This document shows positions 26,044-35,089 of a DNA stretch of 64,000 bases, piece after piece. The DNA comes from CBDCVN01 sp965223045. GTDB lineage: Bacteria > Deinococcota > Deinococci > Deinococcales > Trueperaceae. The stretch is taken from the NCBI GenBank assembly GCA_965223045.1, contig CBDCVN010000013.1:2418001-2482000 (forward strand), in the 5' to 3' direction. The translations under genes were made by a program, and so were the position numbers. Within the stretch, counting starts at the first letter, position 1, and every line of letters begins with the position of its first letter. The notes under the pieces are model-generated. The model was not told the origin of the DNA. It saw nothing but the letters and a program-made list of their open reading frames with translations, and ran no database searches.

Positions 26044-27424
26044 CAGGCTTTTTTCATGAAGAAGAATTCTCACGAAAAGCCCACTAATTTTTATGAATAA
26101 ACTGAAGAGGCAAAATTTAGAGTATTTTAGTTCCTTAAGGGATAATTGGGATTTTAAATCAGTTTGTTTTAGACAAGAAAATCTAGCATTCTTATGAAAT
26201 TGTTGTGCTTCATGAAATCAAAAGAAAAAGAAGAAATGATGTGTAGGTATGAAAAACACAGGAACTACACATCAAGCGAGTATACCAAGTCCAATAGCAT
26301 ATGTTATGAGGGTTAGAGAGGAACGGCAATTAAGCAAATGCCGTTATAGCATGGAAACATTATGGAGGCTTGTGCTAATGGGGATTTGTGCTGGGTCTGA
26401 AAATGTTCGAGAGCTACACCAGTGGCTTGAAGATCAAGCAGAGGAATTATATGAGCAGGGGTTTAGAACTCTAAAAGGTGAAAAGTACCTCCCCTCTGAG
26501 GTTACATTGTATAGATTTTTCTGGATTCTAGAGAGGTGTATTGTGGAATTAGAACACCAACTTAAAATATGGGCAATAGAAACACTGAATAAAGTAATTC
26601 CAGTGAGTGAGATGTTAGTGATTCATGTGGATGGGAAACACCTTAGGGGTAGCACACGTAAGCGTTGTGGGGATAAGGGGTTGCACATGTTGTCACTGTA
26701 CATTAATCAAGTGGGTATGACTTTAATGCAAGAACAAGTAAAGACAGATGAAGCGAAAACAGCTAGGCAAATGATAGGGATATTAAATGAGGTGTTTGGT
26801 AGACCATGGATACTGACAGGGGACGCAGCGTTTACAGAACGAGCAGTTATCGATGCTGTGTTAGAGGCAAATGGAAGGTATTTCTTAGCATTGAAGGATA
26901 ATCGATCAAGTTTAAAGAAATTTGCTGAGTGGGCATTTAGTCTTGAGTTTTGTGAAGAGGATAGCCAAATTGAGGATGAAGAGCATAGAAGTGGAGAAAT
27001 ATGGTTGCGAGAAATTGAAACAAGACCAGTTGATGAGGTAACCCAAGGACAGTTACCTGAAGCACAGTATTTCGTTCGATGCATTCGTACCGTTGTGTGT
27101 AAAACAACAGGTGAAATCAAGTCTCAGGAGACACAATATGCCATTACCAGCGCTCATGGGGATGCAAGGAAGTTTTACCTATGGTGGCGAGGGCATTGGG
27201 CTATAGAGAATCGTTCTCATCACAAGAGGGATACGATATGGAGAGAGGATTTTTGTCGTTTAAGGAAAGGAGCTCAAAGCTTTGCTGCTTTACGTAATCT
27301 TGTACTGAGTCTGTTTCACCTACGAGGTACTACTTCTGTTCTTAGGCAAACACGTCGTTTCGCTTCGAAACCTTACCTCATACCAGAATTTCTGGGCTTT
27401 TGATACCTTCATGAAAAAAGCCTG
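26044..27424. mobile_element. ISAs1-family insertion sequence, complete
   Basis: A 1381-bp element. Terminal inverted repeats are CAGGCTTTTTTCATGAAG at 26044 and its complement ending at 27424, identical over 18 bp. Perfect 9-bp target duplications flank it and one intact transposase gene lies within. The insertion separates the pgi ribosome binding site region from upstream sequence, but the duplication preserved most of that region. Confidence 0.93.
26249..27403 (+). CDS. ISAs1-family transposase
   Basis: A 384-residue DDE transposase of the ISAs1 (H-repeat associated) group. The first catalytic Asp lies in VIHVDGKHLRGSTRK, the second in ILTGDAAFTE, and the C-terminal Glu in HWAIENRSHHKRDTIWRED. 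The final AALRNLVLSLFH stretch is typical. Full length without stop codons, so probably active. No CTCGAG word occurs in it, in contrast to the surrounding chromosome. Confidence 0.93.
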   Translation: MKNTGTTHQASIPSPIAYVMRVREERQLSKCRYSMETLWRLVLMGICAGSENVRELHQWLEDQAEELYEQGFRTLKGEKYLPSEVTLYRFFWILERCIVELEHQLKIWAIETLNKVIPVSEMLVIHVDGKHLRGSTRKRCGDKGLHMLSLYINQVGMTLMQEQVKTDEAKTARQMIGILNEVFGRPWILTGDAAFTERAVIDAVLEANGRYFLALKDNRSSLKKFAEWAFSLEFCEEDSQIEDEEHRSGEIWLREIETRPVDEVTQGQLPEAQYFVRCIRTVVCKTTGEIKSQETQYAITSAHGDARKFYLWWRGHWAIENRSHHKRDTIWREDFCRLRKGAQSFAALRNLVLSLFHLRGTTSVLRQTRRFASKPYLIPEFLGF

Positions 27425-27433
27425 CCACTTTAC
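27425..27433. repeat. Target-site duplication, right copy
   Basis: CCACTTTAC directly after the right end of the ISAs1 element, identical to 26035-26043. The sequence beyond it (27434 onwards) is the original upstream region of pgi. Confidence 0.9.
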
Positions 27434-27625
27434 CTAAAATGAACAACATTTTGTGTACATGTGTTAACCACTTAACCAGCACTCCTATAGATATAATGAT
27501 ATTTTGCGCTTAAGTCATCTGGTACTCATACTTTAAGCAGTATGCTAATCTGATGAAAAATATGTTAGCCTAATGATTAGGCAAAAAACTGCCCGTATTA
27601 TTCTTAGAAAGGACGTATTTTAATA

Positions 27626-28303
27626 GTGAAGTCTTTTTTTAAATTTAATGTTCTATTAATAGTTGTGGCATCACTGCTTATTCTAAGTGGGTGTAGCTCC
27701 AGTAATAAAGTAACTTTTACTATCACCATTAAGAATGTTTCAGGCCCAAATACTCTAACAACAAATAACACAGGCGTGGTTATTTCTGGAGGGGTTGTAA
27801 CTATTCATAAAGAGAACACTAAGGTTATTTTTACAAATGGTGCAGCAGCCAGTGCTGGCCTCGAGAAGTTAGCAGAAGAAGGTGCTGCAACTGATTTAAA
27901 TGATGAACTTAAAGATAACAGTGATGTAAGCGAAACTAAAACCTTTGGTGCAGTCGAGCCAGGTAAAGAGGTAACAGTTACCATAGATGCTGAGCCTGGT
28001 GATGCTTTATCATTAGCAGCTATGTTTGTACAGTCTAATGATTTATTCTTTGCTCCTAATGACACTGGCATAGTACTGTTTAATGGTGAAACTGCCTCAA
28101 CTATTAATAATGCCAGCATAAAGACGTGGGATGCAGGCACAGAGGACAATGAAGCACTTGGTTCAGGGACTGGCCAACCGCCTGGTGATGCTACTGGTGG
28201 TACACCAACAGCAAATGGAACAGTGAGCGAGTTTACTGATGGCAATAATGAAGTTACTGGTACAGTTATAGAAGTTTCTATTGTGCCTGAAAGTACCGAA
28301 TAG
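27626..28303 (+). CDS. Spondin_N-domain lipoprotein
   Basis: A 225-residue surface lipoprotein. The signal peptide ends in ILSGC (lipobox LSGC, Cys near residue 23). The mature part fits the Spondin_N pattern: VTFTITIKNVSG, GVVTIHKENTKVIFTNGAAA, GLEKLAEEGAATDL and DALSLAAMFVQSNDLFF. The domain is known from animal spondins and bacterial surface proteins; its role in bacteria is unclear. GTG start with GAAAGGAC upstream. A strong terminator follows at 28366. Confidence 0.78.
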   Translation: MKSFFKFNVLLIVVASLLILSGCSSSNKVTFTITIKNVSGPNTLTTNNTGVVISGGVVTIHKENTKVIFTNGAAASAGLEKLAEEGAATDLNDELKDNSDVSETKTFGAVEPGKEVTVTIDAEPGDALSLAAMFVQSNDLFFAPNDTGIVLFNGETASTINNASIKTWDAGTEDNEALGSGTGQPPGDATGGTPTANGTVSEFTDGNNEVTGTVIEVSIVPESTE

Positions 28304-28365
28304 GTTTGGTGGACAGGAAATAACTTAAATTTGCAAAAAACGAACTTTACTTTGTTTGTTTGTCT

Positions 28366-28401
28366 AAACCTTGAAAGTCTTGAAGACTTTCAAGGTTTTT
28401 T
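28366..28401 (+). terminator. Strong rho-independent terminator
   Basis: AAACCTTGAAAGTC-TTGAA-GACTTTCAAGGTTT is a perfect 14-bp stem with a 5-nt loop, directly followed by more T. It sits 62 bp after the spondin lipoprotein stop and is symmetrical enough to serve the convergent Uma2 gene too. Confidence 0.85.
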
Positions 28402-28437
28402 AAGCGCTTTGCTAATGCATTAAATTGAAATCACTTT

Positions 28438-29007
28438 TTAAAGGGAAAATACCTTAAGCAAATTATCAACATTCAATGTTTCTTTGTTTGGTAATGGAAG
28501 TTCCAAATTGCCATGGGTATAAGTTTTTGTATTTTGGTAGCTTCCTAACAAGGGGTTATCGTGAACAATGATTTTAGGGTCATTAACATCAATTATCCAT
28601 ACCTGAGCAATACCTGTTTTGGCATAGATAGGAACTTTGATTTGCCTATCATAATCTAATGAATAATCCGCTATTTCTATAAGAAAATAAATGTCTTTGG
28701 GAGTAGGGTGTGCTCGAGCATAAAAATCTTCCCTCATTTTCAATAGGGCTATATCTGGTTCGGGTTCTGTTCCATCCCCTAAAACTATAGGGTTTTGAGT
28801 TGATATAAGTACTTGTTCGCTAACAATCGAATTGAGAAGCTTATCTACATGTCTTAAACAAGCAGCATGTTTAGCACCAATTGGGGACATTTGAATAAGT
28901 TTTCCTTGAATAAGTTCTAAGTGCTCATCTTCATGTAAGATGCCAGCAGCAATCATTTTATGATACTCAGTATTAGTAAGGAGTCTATGATTAACTTGCA
29001 CATTCAT
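28438..29007 (-). CDS. Uma2-family protein (DUF820, PD-(D/E)XK-like fold)
   Basis: A 189-residue protein. LTNTEYHKMIAAGILHEDEH, then ELIQGKLIQMSPIGAKHA, then GDGTEPEPDIALLK, YFLIEIADYSLDYDRQIKVP and VWIIDVNDPKIIVH are the Uma2 landmarks: the acidic EPEPD and IEIAD with the following K suggest a restriction-endonuclease-like metal site. Function in cells is not established for the family, which is often expanded in cyanobacteria and deeply branching phyla. Downstream of the rfb operon, 49 bp after rfbA. Confidence 0.82.
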   Translation of the reverse strand: MNVQVNHRLLTNTEYHKMIAAGILHEDEHLELIQGKLIQMSPIGAKHAACLRHVDKLLNSIVSEQVLISTQNPIVLGDGTEPEPDIALLKMREDFYARAHPTPKDIYFLIEIADYSLDYDRQIKVPIYAKTGIAQVWIIDVNDPKIIVHDNPLLGSYQNTKTYTHGNLELPLPNKETLNVDNLLKVFSL

Positions 29008-29056
29008 ACTACTAAATAACCAGCATAGCTAAATGTTCAATCCATTACAAGCCCAA

Positions 29057-29923
29057 TTATTTATCCAATAAACCCAATAAATACTTCCCATAACTACTTT
29101 TGGCTAGAGGTTGTGCTAACATCTCGAGTTGCCCACTTGATATATATCCCTTAAGCCAAGCAATTTCTTCAGGACAAGCAATTTTGAGGCCTTGCCGCTT
29201 CTCTAGAATTTCAACAAAGTGTGCTGCTTCTAAAAATGATTCGTGGGTTCCTGTATCGAGCCAAGCATAGCCTCTATCTAAAACTACAACATTGAGCTTG
29301 TTTAGATTTAGGTAATGTTTATTTACATCAGTTATCTCTATTTCGCCTCGAGCAGAAGGCTTAATTTCTTTAGCAATTTCAACAACCTCATTATCATAAA
29401 AATATAGCCCTGTGACAGCATAATTGGATTTTGGTTGATTTGGTTTTTCCTCTAAACTCACTGCTTGTCCTAAACTATTAAATTCAACAACACCATAGCG
29501 GTTGGGGTCATGTACATAGTAGGCAAATACAGTTGCCCCCTCAGTCATTTTTGTAGCTTTTTGCAAGTGCACACTAAAATCGTGGCCATAAAAGATATTG
29601 TCACCTAAAATAAGAGCACAGTTATCATTTACTATAAAATCACGACCTATTATAAAGGCTTGAGCTAAACCACCGGGAAAAGGCTGAATAGCATAGCTCA
29701 AATTAAGACCCCATTGTTCACCAGTACCAAGCAAATCTTGAAAAAGATTAGTGTCTTTAGGGGTAGAAATAATTAGGATGTCTTGGATGCCAGCAAGCAT
29801 AAGTGTTGACAAAGGATAGTAAATCATTGGTTTGTCATATATAGGTAGAAGTTGCTTACTAACCACTTTGGTGTTTGGGTAAAGGCGAGTTCCTGAGCCA
29901 CCAGCTAGGATTATACCTTTCAT
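29057..29923 (-). CDS. rfbA: Glucose-1-phosphate thymidylyltransferase
   Basis: A 288-residue enzyme making dTDP-glucose from glucose-1-phosphate and dTTP. MKGIILAGGSGTRLYPNTKV is the nucleotide-binding start, KQLLPIYDKPMIYYP gives the conserved Lys, and LGDNIFYGH and EEKPNQPKSNYAVTGLYFYD complete the active site. Full length. Last gene of the dTDP-rhamnose cluster; its start overlaps the rfbB stop by 4 bp. Confidence 0.96.
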   Translation of the reverse strand: MKGIILAGGSGTRLYPNTKVVSKQLLPIYDKPMIYYPLSTLMLAGIQDILIISTPKDTNLFQDLLGTGEQWGLNLSYAIQPFPGGLAQAFIIGRDFIVNDNCALILGDNIFYGHDFSVHLQKATKMTEGATVFAYYVHDPNRYGVVEFNSLGQAVSLEEKPNQPKSNYAVTGLYFYDNEVVEIAKEIKPSARGEIEITDVNKHYLNLNKLNVVVLDRGYAWLDTGTHESFLEAAHFVEILEKRQGLKIACPEEIAWLKGYISSGQLEMLAQPLAKSSYGKYLLGLLDK

Positions 29924-30981
29924 ATTGCTGCTTTTAGACCTTGGCGCTCGAGCTTATACTCTCCACTTAGCACCCGATCACACCATTTTTGATTTTCCAA
30001 GTACCAAGTAACAGTTTTCCTAAGTCCTGTTTCAAAACTTTCTAAGGGTTGCCAGTTAAGCTCACTTTTAATTTTGCTAGCGTCAATGGCATAGCGCTTG
30101 TCATGCCCCGGCCTGTCTTTAACAAAAGTTATAAGCTCCCTATGTTTCTTGGTCTTGGGTGCTTGTATAAGCTCATCAAGTAAATTACAAATAGCATTTA
30201 CCATTTCTAAGTTTGTCTTTTCATTACTAGCACCAATATTATAAGTTTCACCTACCTTACCTCTTTCTAAAGCTGTAAGTAGGCCACTTACGTGATCATC
30301 TACATAAAGCCAATCACGTACATTTTTACCTTTGCCATAAACAGGTATTGCCTTACCTGTTAAAGCCTTTAGAATAACTGTTGGCACAAGTTTTTCTGGG
30401 AATTGATAAGGACCATAGTTATTTGAACAATTTGTTATAAGTATAGGCAAATTATAAGTGTGATGCCAAGCTTTAACTAAATGATCAGAAGAAGCTTTAC
30501 TAGCTGAGTAAGGTGAACGAGGATCATAAGGCATCTCTTCACTAAATAGTCCTGTAGGCCCTAAAGAACCATAAACTTCATCAGTAGATATGTGCAACAA
30601 TCTAAACTCTACAGGCTTACCTTTATCCTGCCAATATTTTCTAGCTGCTTCTAGAAGGTTGTAAGTACCTACAATGTTTGTTTGAATAAAAGGGCTAGGA
30701 CCATCAATGGAGCGATCCACATGTGATTCAGCAGCTAGATGCATTACAGCACTAGGTTGATGCTCGTCAAAGACATGTTGCATAGCATCTAAGTCACAGA
30801 TATCCTCTTGCACAAATATGTAGTTTCTATGGGTACTTATTTCAACTAGAGAATCAAGGTTACCTGCATAGGTAAGTTTGTCCATATTAATTACTTTATG
30901 ATTAGTGTTCTTTATCAGATAGCGAATTAAAGCAGAGCCTATAAACCCTGCGCCACCTGTTATTAGAATTTTATTAGCCAC
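29920..30981 (-). CDS. rfbB: dTDP-glucose 4,6-dehydratase
   Basis: A 353-residue extended short-chain dehydrogenase. ITGGAGFIGSALIRYLIK binds NAD, HLAAESHVDRSIDGPSPF, LHISTDEVYGSLG and YSASKASSDHLVKAW hold the catalytic Thr, Asp-Glu and YxxxK residues. Start chosen at GTG 30981 (VANKILITGG), preceded by GGAGGAAG. A longer frame up to 31062 lies inside rfbC. It overlaps rfbC by 8 bp and rfbA by 4 bp. Converts dTDP-glucose to the 4-keto-6-deoxy sugar. Confidence 0.94.
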   Translation of the reverse strand: MANKILITGGAGFIGSALIRYLIKNTNHKVINMDKLTYAGNLDSLVEISTHRNYIFVQEDICDLDAMQHVFDEHQPSAVMHLAAESHVDRSIDGPSPFIQTNIVGTYNLLEAARKYWQDKGKPVEFRLLHISTDEVYGSLGPTGLFSEEMPYDPRSPYSASKASSDHLVKAWHHTYNLPILITNCSNNYGPYQFPEKLVPTVILKALTGKAIPVYGKGKNVRDWLYVDDHVSGLLTALERGKVGETYNIGASNEKTNLEMVNAICNLLDELIQAPKTKKHRELITFVKDRPGHDKRYAIDASKIKSELNWQPLESFETGLRKTVTWYLENQKWCDRVLSGEYKLERQGLKAAI

Positions 30982-31510
30982 GATCTTCCTCCCACAAATC
31001 CTTACCAAAATGATCCCAAGGTAAACGACCTTCATTAGGGTCATCAGCATTAAATTGGGCATTCATAGCATAAAGTAAGAGTGCACCTTCACTACCTGCT
31101 TTATAACCATGTGCTACACCTGAAGGAATGTAAAGTAAGGCAGGTTCTTCGCCATTTAAAAAGTAAGGACGTTTGACGCCACAAGTCGAAGAATCGTGAC
31201 GTACATCGGCAAGCCAAACTTTAAGTGACCCTTCAATAACACACCAAATCTCATCTTGGATAGCTTTAGGGTGCAAATGGAAAGCGTTTATGCGGTTTGG
31301 TAGAGCCCTAGAAATAGAAAGCTGCTGTAACTCAAAGTCTTTTTCTGAACCTTCAACTAGAGCTTCATTTAACCTTAAACACTCCATAAACCATCCCTCT
31401 AAGGATCTATGTTTTTTCAATTTTTTATAGGTTACATCATTAATAGTAGGTTGTGGGGCATAATTTTGATAATAAATTGCCTTACTTATGTTCTCAGATA
31501 GCTTTATCAT
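30974..31510 (-). CDS. rfbC: dTDP-4-dehydrorhamnose 3,5-epimerase-like cupin
   Basis: A 178-residue cupin in the RmlC position. INAFHLHPKAIQDEIWCVIE then GSLKVWLADVRHDSSTCG and ALLYIPSGVAHGYKAGSEGA match RmlC-type sugar epimerases, with the central catalytic His in HLHPK. The classical L-R-G-L-H-Y-Q motif is replaced, so it is a divergent member, and a ketoisomerase variant cannot be excluded. Gap to rfbD is 3 bp and overlap with rfbB is 8 bp. Confidence 0.8.
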   Translation of the reverse strand: MIKLSENISKAIYYQNYAPQPTINDVTYKKLKKHRSLEGWFMECLRLNEALVEGSEKDFELQQLSISRALPNRINAFHLHPKAIQDEIWCVIEGSLKVWLADVRHDSSTCGVKRPYFLNGEEPALLYIPSGVAHGYKAGSEGALLLYAMNAQFNADDPNEGRLPWDHFGKDLWEEDRG

Positions 31511-31513
31511 GTT

Positions 31514-32242
31514 TCACCACTGCTTTTTTAGATTTTGCCAAAGACTTATATCCAATGAAATATCATCAGGTAAATCAACTTTAGCATTTTGTTTAGAACT
31601 ACGTTCTACATTCTCTGCTCGCCGTTTAGCAAGCTCATAAACAGATTTACGTTCTGTAGCAATGTGTATAGTGTTGTGGGGTATTTTCTGGTGATTTTTA
31701 ATAGCAAGGGCAATTTCTGGTGCAATCACATCTACATAATCTTGAGAGGTATACATATCATCAAAGGCTTTTGGGTAGGGCCAAACTTTAGGACGGAAGC
31801 TAGTACGAATAACTAAATAATTAGGCAGAATACGTACTATTTCCTCTGCCACCAATTTAGAAAGGGAATAATAGTTTCTAACTGGCCCAACAGTATCCTT
31901 CTCGCCATAGTTACCCCTATTGCCCAAAAATACATAATCTGTAGAAATATGTATGAGTTTTATAGGTTTGTCTAAAAGGGCCCTTACTATCTTGCGAGTG
32001 CCCTCAACATTAACTTGCCAGCAAGCATCTCGTTTGCTTTCAGCACCTGCTACATCTGTAAACGCTGCTGCATGAACTAGTATTTGAGGGTGATATTTAT
32101 TAATAGCTGCCTCAATAGCATCAGAATCAGTGATATCTAATTCTTGGTGAGTAGGAGCAACTATTGTGGGCATTAGAACAGATAAGGTCTGACCCAAGCG
32201 CCCTGAACCTCCTGTTAGCATAACTTTGTTATTTCTTAACAT
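31514..32242 (-). CDS. rfbD: dTDP-4-dehydrorhamnose reductase-like protein
   Basis: A 242-residue NAD(P)-binding protein. VMLTGGSGRLGQTLS is the Rossmann start, and LVHAAAFTDVAGAESKRDAC, LIHISTDYVFLGNRGNYGE and YYSLSKLVAEE hold the Thr-x-Tyr and YxxxK catalytic residues. It is about 40-50 residues shorter than typical RmlD because the C-terminal substrate region is abbreviated. The gene stands between manC and rfbC in the same direction and would finish dTDP-L-rhamnose synthesis. Confidence 0.85.
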   Translation of the reverse strand: MLRNNKVMLTGGSGRLGQTLSVLMPTIVAPTHQELDITDSDAIEAAINKYHPQILVHAAAFTDVAGAESKRDACWQVNVEGTRKIVRALLDKPIKLIHISTDYVFLGNRGNYGEKDTVGPVRNYYSLSKLVAEEIVRILPNYLVIRTSFRPKVWPYPKAFDDMYTSQDYVDVIAPEIALAIKNHQKIPHNTIHIATERKSVYELAKRRAENVERSSKQNAKVDLPDDISLDISLWQNLKKQW

Positions 32243-32276
32243 TGCTATATGAACACCTACTTAAGTAATACTAACT

Positions 32277-33704
32277 TTAGTTACGATGATAATCATCGCT
32301 GTAACGCTGTATATCATCCTCATCAAGATAAGCTCCTGACTGCACCTCAATAATCACTAAAGGAATCTTACCTGGGTTCTCAAGGCGATGCACAGCACCA
32401 AAAGGAATATAAGTTGATTGATTCTCAAATAGCAAGCTTTCTTTCTCGTCAATGGTAATTTTTGCTGTACCACTTACTACCACCCAATGTTCAGCTCTAT
32501 GCATATGGCTTTGCAACGAGAGTCGCTTACTAGGAGTTACTTCTAAGCGTTTAACATGATAGCGATCCCCTTTATAGATTGTGCGATAATTGCCCCAAGG
32601 TCTATAAACTGTTCTTTGATTTTCTGTTAAGTGATTATAGCCAGACTCATTGAGTTGGTTAACTAGATCCTTTACAAACTGTACCTCATGACGATCACAA
32701 ACTAGCAAAACATCATCTGTTTGAATGACTATAATATCATTTACCCCATGAATCACTATGGGTATATTTGTTGTTCTAATCAAGTTATTACTAGACTTTG
32801 TTGCAATAACAGGACCAGCTATCGCATTGTTATTTTCATCTTTGGGATATTCTTCCCATACAGCATCCCAATTACCTATATCTGACCATGTTAAAGCTAA
32901 AGGCATAATAGCACCTTTGGCTGTATGTTCCATAATGGCATAATCGATAGACGTTGCTTCAGGTTGGCTATAAGACTCTTCATCGAAAAAAGTATATTGA
33001 TATTGCTCATAGGCTTGATTTACTACTTTTTGGCATGACTCAAAAAGCTGCTGTTGATGTTTCTGGGCTTCTTCTAACATGGTTTTTGCTTGAAACATAA
33101 ACATGCCACTATTCCATACATAGTTGCCTTGTTGTAAATAAGAGGTGGCAGTTTCTAGATCAGGCTTTTCCACAAAACAGTCAACTTTATATAAATTTGT
33201 ATCACTAATGCCTTGGCCCTGCTTAATATATCCGTAGCCTGTTTCCGGAGCAGTGGGGTGTATACCAAAAGTAATAATATAACCTTGTTCAGCAACCTTT
33301 TCCGCCTGTTGAACAGCTTCTATAAATTGCTCTTTGGGTTCTAATAAATGGTCAGAAGGTAATACTAAGAGTAGTATGTCTTCTTCATACTTACTAGCCA
33401 ATAGCATAGTAGCAGCCAATATAGCAGGTGCTGTATTGTTTGACATAGGCTCTAAAATTATTTGTTGTGGTTTTATGTTTGCTTTTTGTGCTTGTTCAGA
33501 AAGTAAAAAGCGATGCTCAGCATTACCTAATATAATTGGATCGGCAAAGAAGGGGTCATTGACTCGATTTAGTGTTTGTTGAAAAGGTGTTAGATCCTTG
33601 TGAGAGGGTAGTAATTGGCAAAATTGTTTTGGGAAGGCACTGCGTGAAACAGGCCACAGGCGGGTACCCTTACCACCTACAAGTATGAGTGGGATAATAT
33701 TCAC
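32277..33704 (-). CDS. manC: Mannose-1-phosphate guanylyltransferase / mannose-6-phosphate isomerase
   Basis: A 475-residue bifunctional enzyme. The N-terminal half is the GDP-mannose pyrophosphorylase (LVGGKGTRLWPVSRSAFPKQ, LVLPSDHLL, FVEKPDLETA, YVWNSGMFMF). The C-terminal 120 residues are a type II phosphomannose isomerase cupin (RPWGNYRTIYKGDRYHVKRL, LSLQSHMHRAEHWVVVSG, YIPFGAVHRLENPG). It supplies GDP-mannose for surface polysaccharide. First gene of the manC-rfbDCBA set, 34 bp before rfbD. Confidence 0.95.
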   Translation of the reverse strand: MNIIPLILVGGKGTRLWPVSRSAFPKQFCQLLPSHKDLTPFQQTLNRVNDPFFADPIILGNAEHRFLLSEQAQKANIKPQQIILEPMSNNTAPAILAATMLLASKYEEDILLLVLPSDHLLEPKEQFIEAVQQAEKVAEQGYIITFGIHPTAPETGYGYIKQGQGISDTNLYKVDCFVEKPDLETATSYLQQGNYVWNSGMFMFQAKTMLEEAQKHQQQLFESCQKVVNQAYEQYQYTFFDEESYSQPEATSIDYAIMEHTAKGAIMPLALTWSDIGNWDAVWEEYPKDENNNAIAGPVIATKSSNNLIRTTNIPIVIHGVNDIIVIQTDDVLLVCDRHEVQFVKDLVNQLNESGYNHLTENQRTVYRPWGNYRTIYKGDRYHVKRLEVTPSKRLSLQSHMHRAEHWVVVSGTAKITIDEKESLLFENQSTYIPFGAVHRLENPGKIPLVIIEVQSGAYLDEDDIQRYSDDYHRN

Positions 33705-33848
33705 AAAATAGAAACTTCCTTAATTAGCATTAGGTTATATAATAGCACTGTGAGAAAAAACAAGAGGCAGATATTGAGGAGTACATTTAAGCAAATCGAG
33801 AGTTGCTAAAACCTAAAATGGATCTTAAAGCTTAAAGGAAATCTCAAA

Positions 33849-34574
33849 GTGAGTTGGACTAAGTACCTTCAACAAGGCAAAATTACCCAAGCTTATCAAA
33901 GCTATATTGAGCAACCTAATCAGGACAAGGTAACTTTAAAAACACTCATTAGCCTTATGAGTGTACAAAAACACTTAAGGGCCAAATTTTGGCAACAAGC
34001 CTGTGATGAATTAATAGACTATCACAACTGGTTTGACTTTTTAGATCTGCAAGTTTTACAAGAAGACCTTGCAACTCTTAAAGAGGTTAGTAACTTACTT
34101 GATCACCATAATCCTGAAAAAGCCCTTGAGTCTTTGCAAAAAATTAGGTCAACTTTATATAAGGCTGAGCTAGAAGCTCAGAAAGGCACAGCATATATCT
34201 TTTTAAATGAAAAACAAAAAGCTAAAAGTGCTTTTAAAGAGGCATTAGAAATAGACCCCCAACATTATCGTGCTTTAACTAATCTAGGCAATATAGCGCT
34301 AGAAGAAAATTATATTGATATTGCTATTGCTAATTATGAAAAAGCTTTGTCTATAAATCGTAACTTTTCTAGTGCCCTACACAATTTAGGTGTTGCATAT
34401 CGTCGTCAAGGTAAAATTTATAAGAGCATAAAGGCTCTTCGTAGAGCTCAGAGTGCTCGGCAAAATGAGTTAAAAAATTTATCAAAAGCATCGAAAGACC
34501 AAGCAAAGCACTGGCAGTATGTTCTTTATTGTTTATTAGTTTTGCTATCATTTCTATGGTTGCTCTTTCACTAA
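33849..34574 (+). CDS. TPR-repeat protein with C-terminal membrane anchor
   Basis: A 241-residue protein. Two or three tetratricopeptide repeats lie between about 110 and 205 (AYIFLNEKQKAKSAFKEALE, ALTNLGNIALEENYIDIAIA, ALHNLGVAYRRQGKIYKSIK). The last 20 residues form a single hydrophobic helix (VLYCLLVLLSFLWLLFH), so it is probably tail-anchored with the TPR domain in the cytoplasm. GTG start. It is divergent from manC. TPR scaffolds serve many complexes, so the partner is unknown. Confidence 0.75.
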   Translation: MSWTKYLQQGKITQAYQSYIEQPNQDKVTLKTLISLMSVQKHLRAKFWQQACDELIDYHNWFDFLDLQVLQEDLATLKEVSNLLDHHNPEKALESLQKIRSTLYKAELEAQKGTAYIFLNEKQKAKSAFKEALEIDPQHYRALTNLGNIALEENYIDIAIANYEKALSINRNFSSALHNLGVAYRRQGKIYKSIKALRRAQSARQNELKNLSKASKDQAKHWQYVLYCLLVLLSFLWLLFH

Positions 34575-34576
34575 TT

Positions 34577-34694
34577 ATACTTTAAACGGCTTAGTTTTGG
34601 ACATTTACTCTTAAGATTTTTTAGTTGTTCAGCGCGTGATATCTATCAAGAATCCCTCTATACGAAATGTCCAGTTTTAACCCGTTTTTAATAT
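34577..34694. repeat. Imperfect inverted-repeat element, copy B
   Basis: The left end has AAACGGCTTAGTTTTGGACA then TTT. The right end on the minus strand reads AAAAACGGGTTAAAACTGGA then CATTT. The ends are about 118 bp apart and match copy A at 3653-3776. No coding capacity. It separates the TPR gene from a hemerythrin fragment. Confidence 0.55.
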
Positions 34695-34720
34695 GCCCTA
34701 TATCGCATCGGTAGTGCCCT

Positions 34721-34933
34721 TTGAGTAGTCGATTTTTTAGCATACGCACTCAGAATCCAAAAGAGAACGAAGATGCACACAAGAAATTCCTTGCCTTTTA
34801 TAAGGATATAAGAGAAGAAAGTGAGGAGGTAGGTATCACCAGAGGGCTAGCAAAGAGATTATATGACGCATCAGGAAACTGGTTAATTAACCATATAGGG
34901 AAAATTGACGTTCATATACGTGATTGTATGTGA
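34721..34933 (+). pseudogene. Bacteriohemerythrin C-terminal fragment
   Basis: A 70-codon stretch from a TTG. DAHKKFLAFYKDI and GNWLINHIGKIDVHI match the second half of bacteriohemerythrin, in which H-x-x-x-F and W-x-x-x-H-I-x-x-x-D supply iron ligands. The first half, with its H and H-H-x-x-x-E ligands, is missing and is replaced upstream by repeat copy B. The piece therefore cannot make a complete di-iron site. It is a remnant, probably cut by the repeat insertion. Confidence 0.5.
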
Positions 34934-35089
34934 GTTTAATGAACTCGTATCTTACTTGAGCTATTTCGCAAAGTAGGCTGGTGCCTTTTTTAGGATTTCT
35001 TTTATCTTTTTCCATTTAAGACTCCTTAAGATGCTTTTCTCTACATTAAGTGTCCACTGCAACCGACCAAGACAACCATAGTTTATCAA

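Noticed and set aside
26029..26073. N-terminal extension of pgi
   Set aside because: These bases belong to the ISAs1 end and its target duplication; the family start and ribosome binding site fit 26028.
30982..31062. N-terminal extension of rfbB
   Set aside because: It lies in rfbC and lacks family similarity; a GTG with GGAGGAAG upstream starts the Rossmann motif.
34594..34680. Repeat copy B as a terminator of the TPR gene
   Set aside because: The arms are about 60 bp apart and imperfect, with no T tract; a mobile or regulatory repeat fits better.
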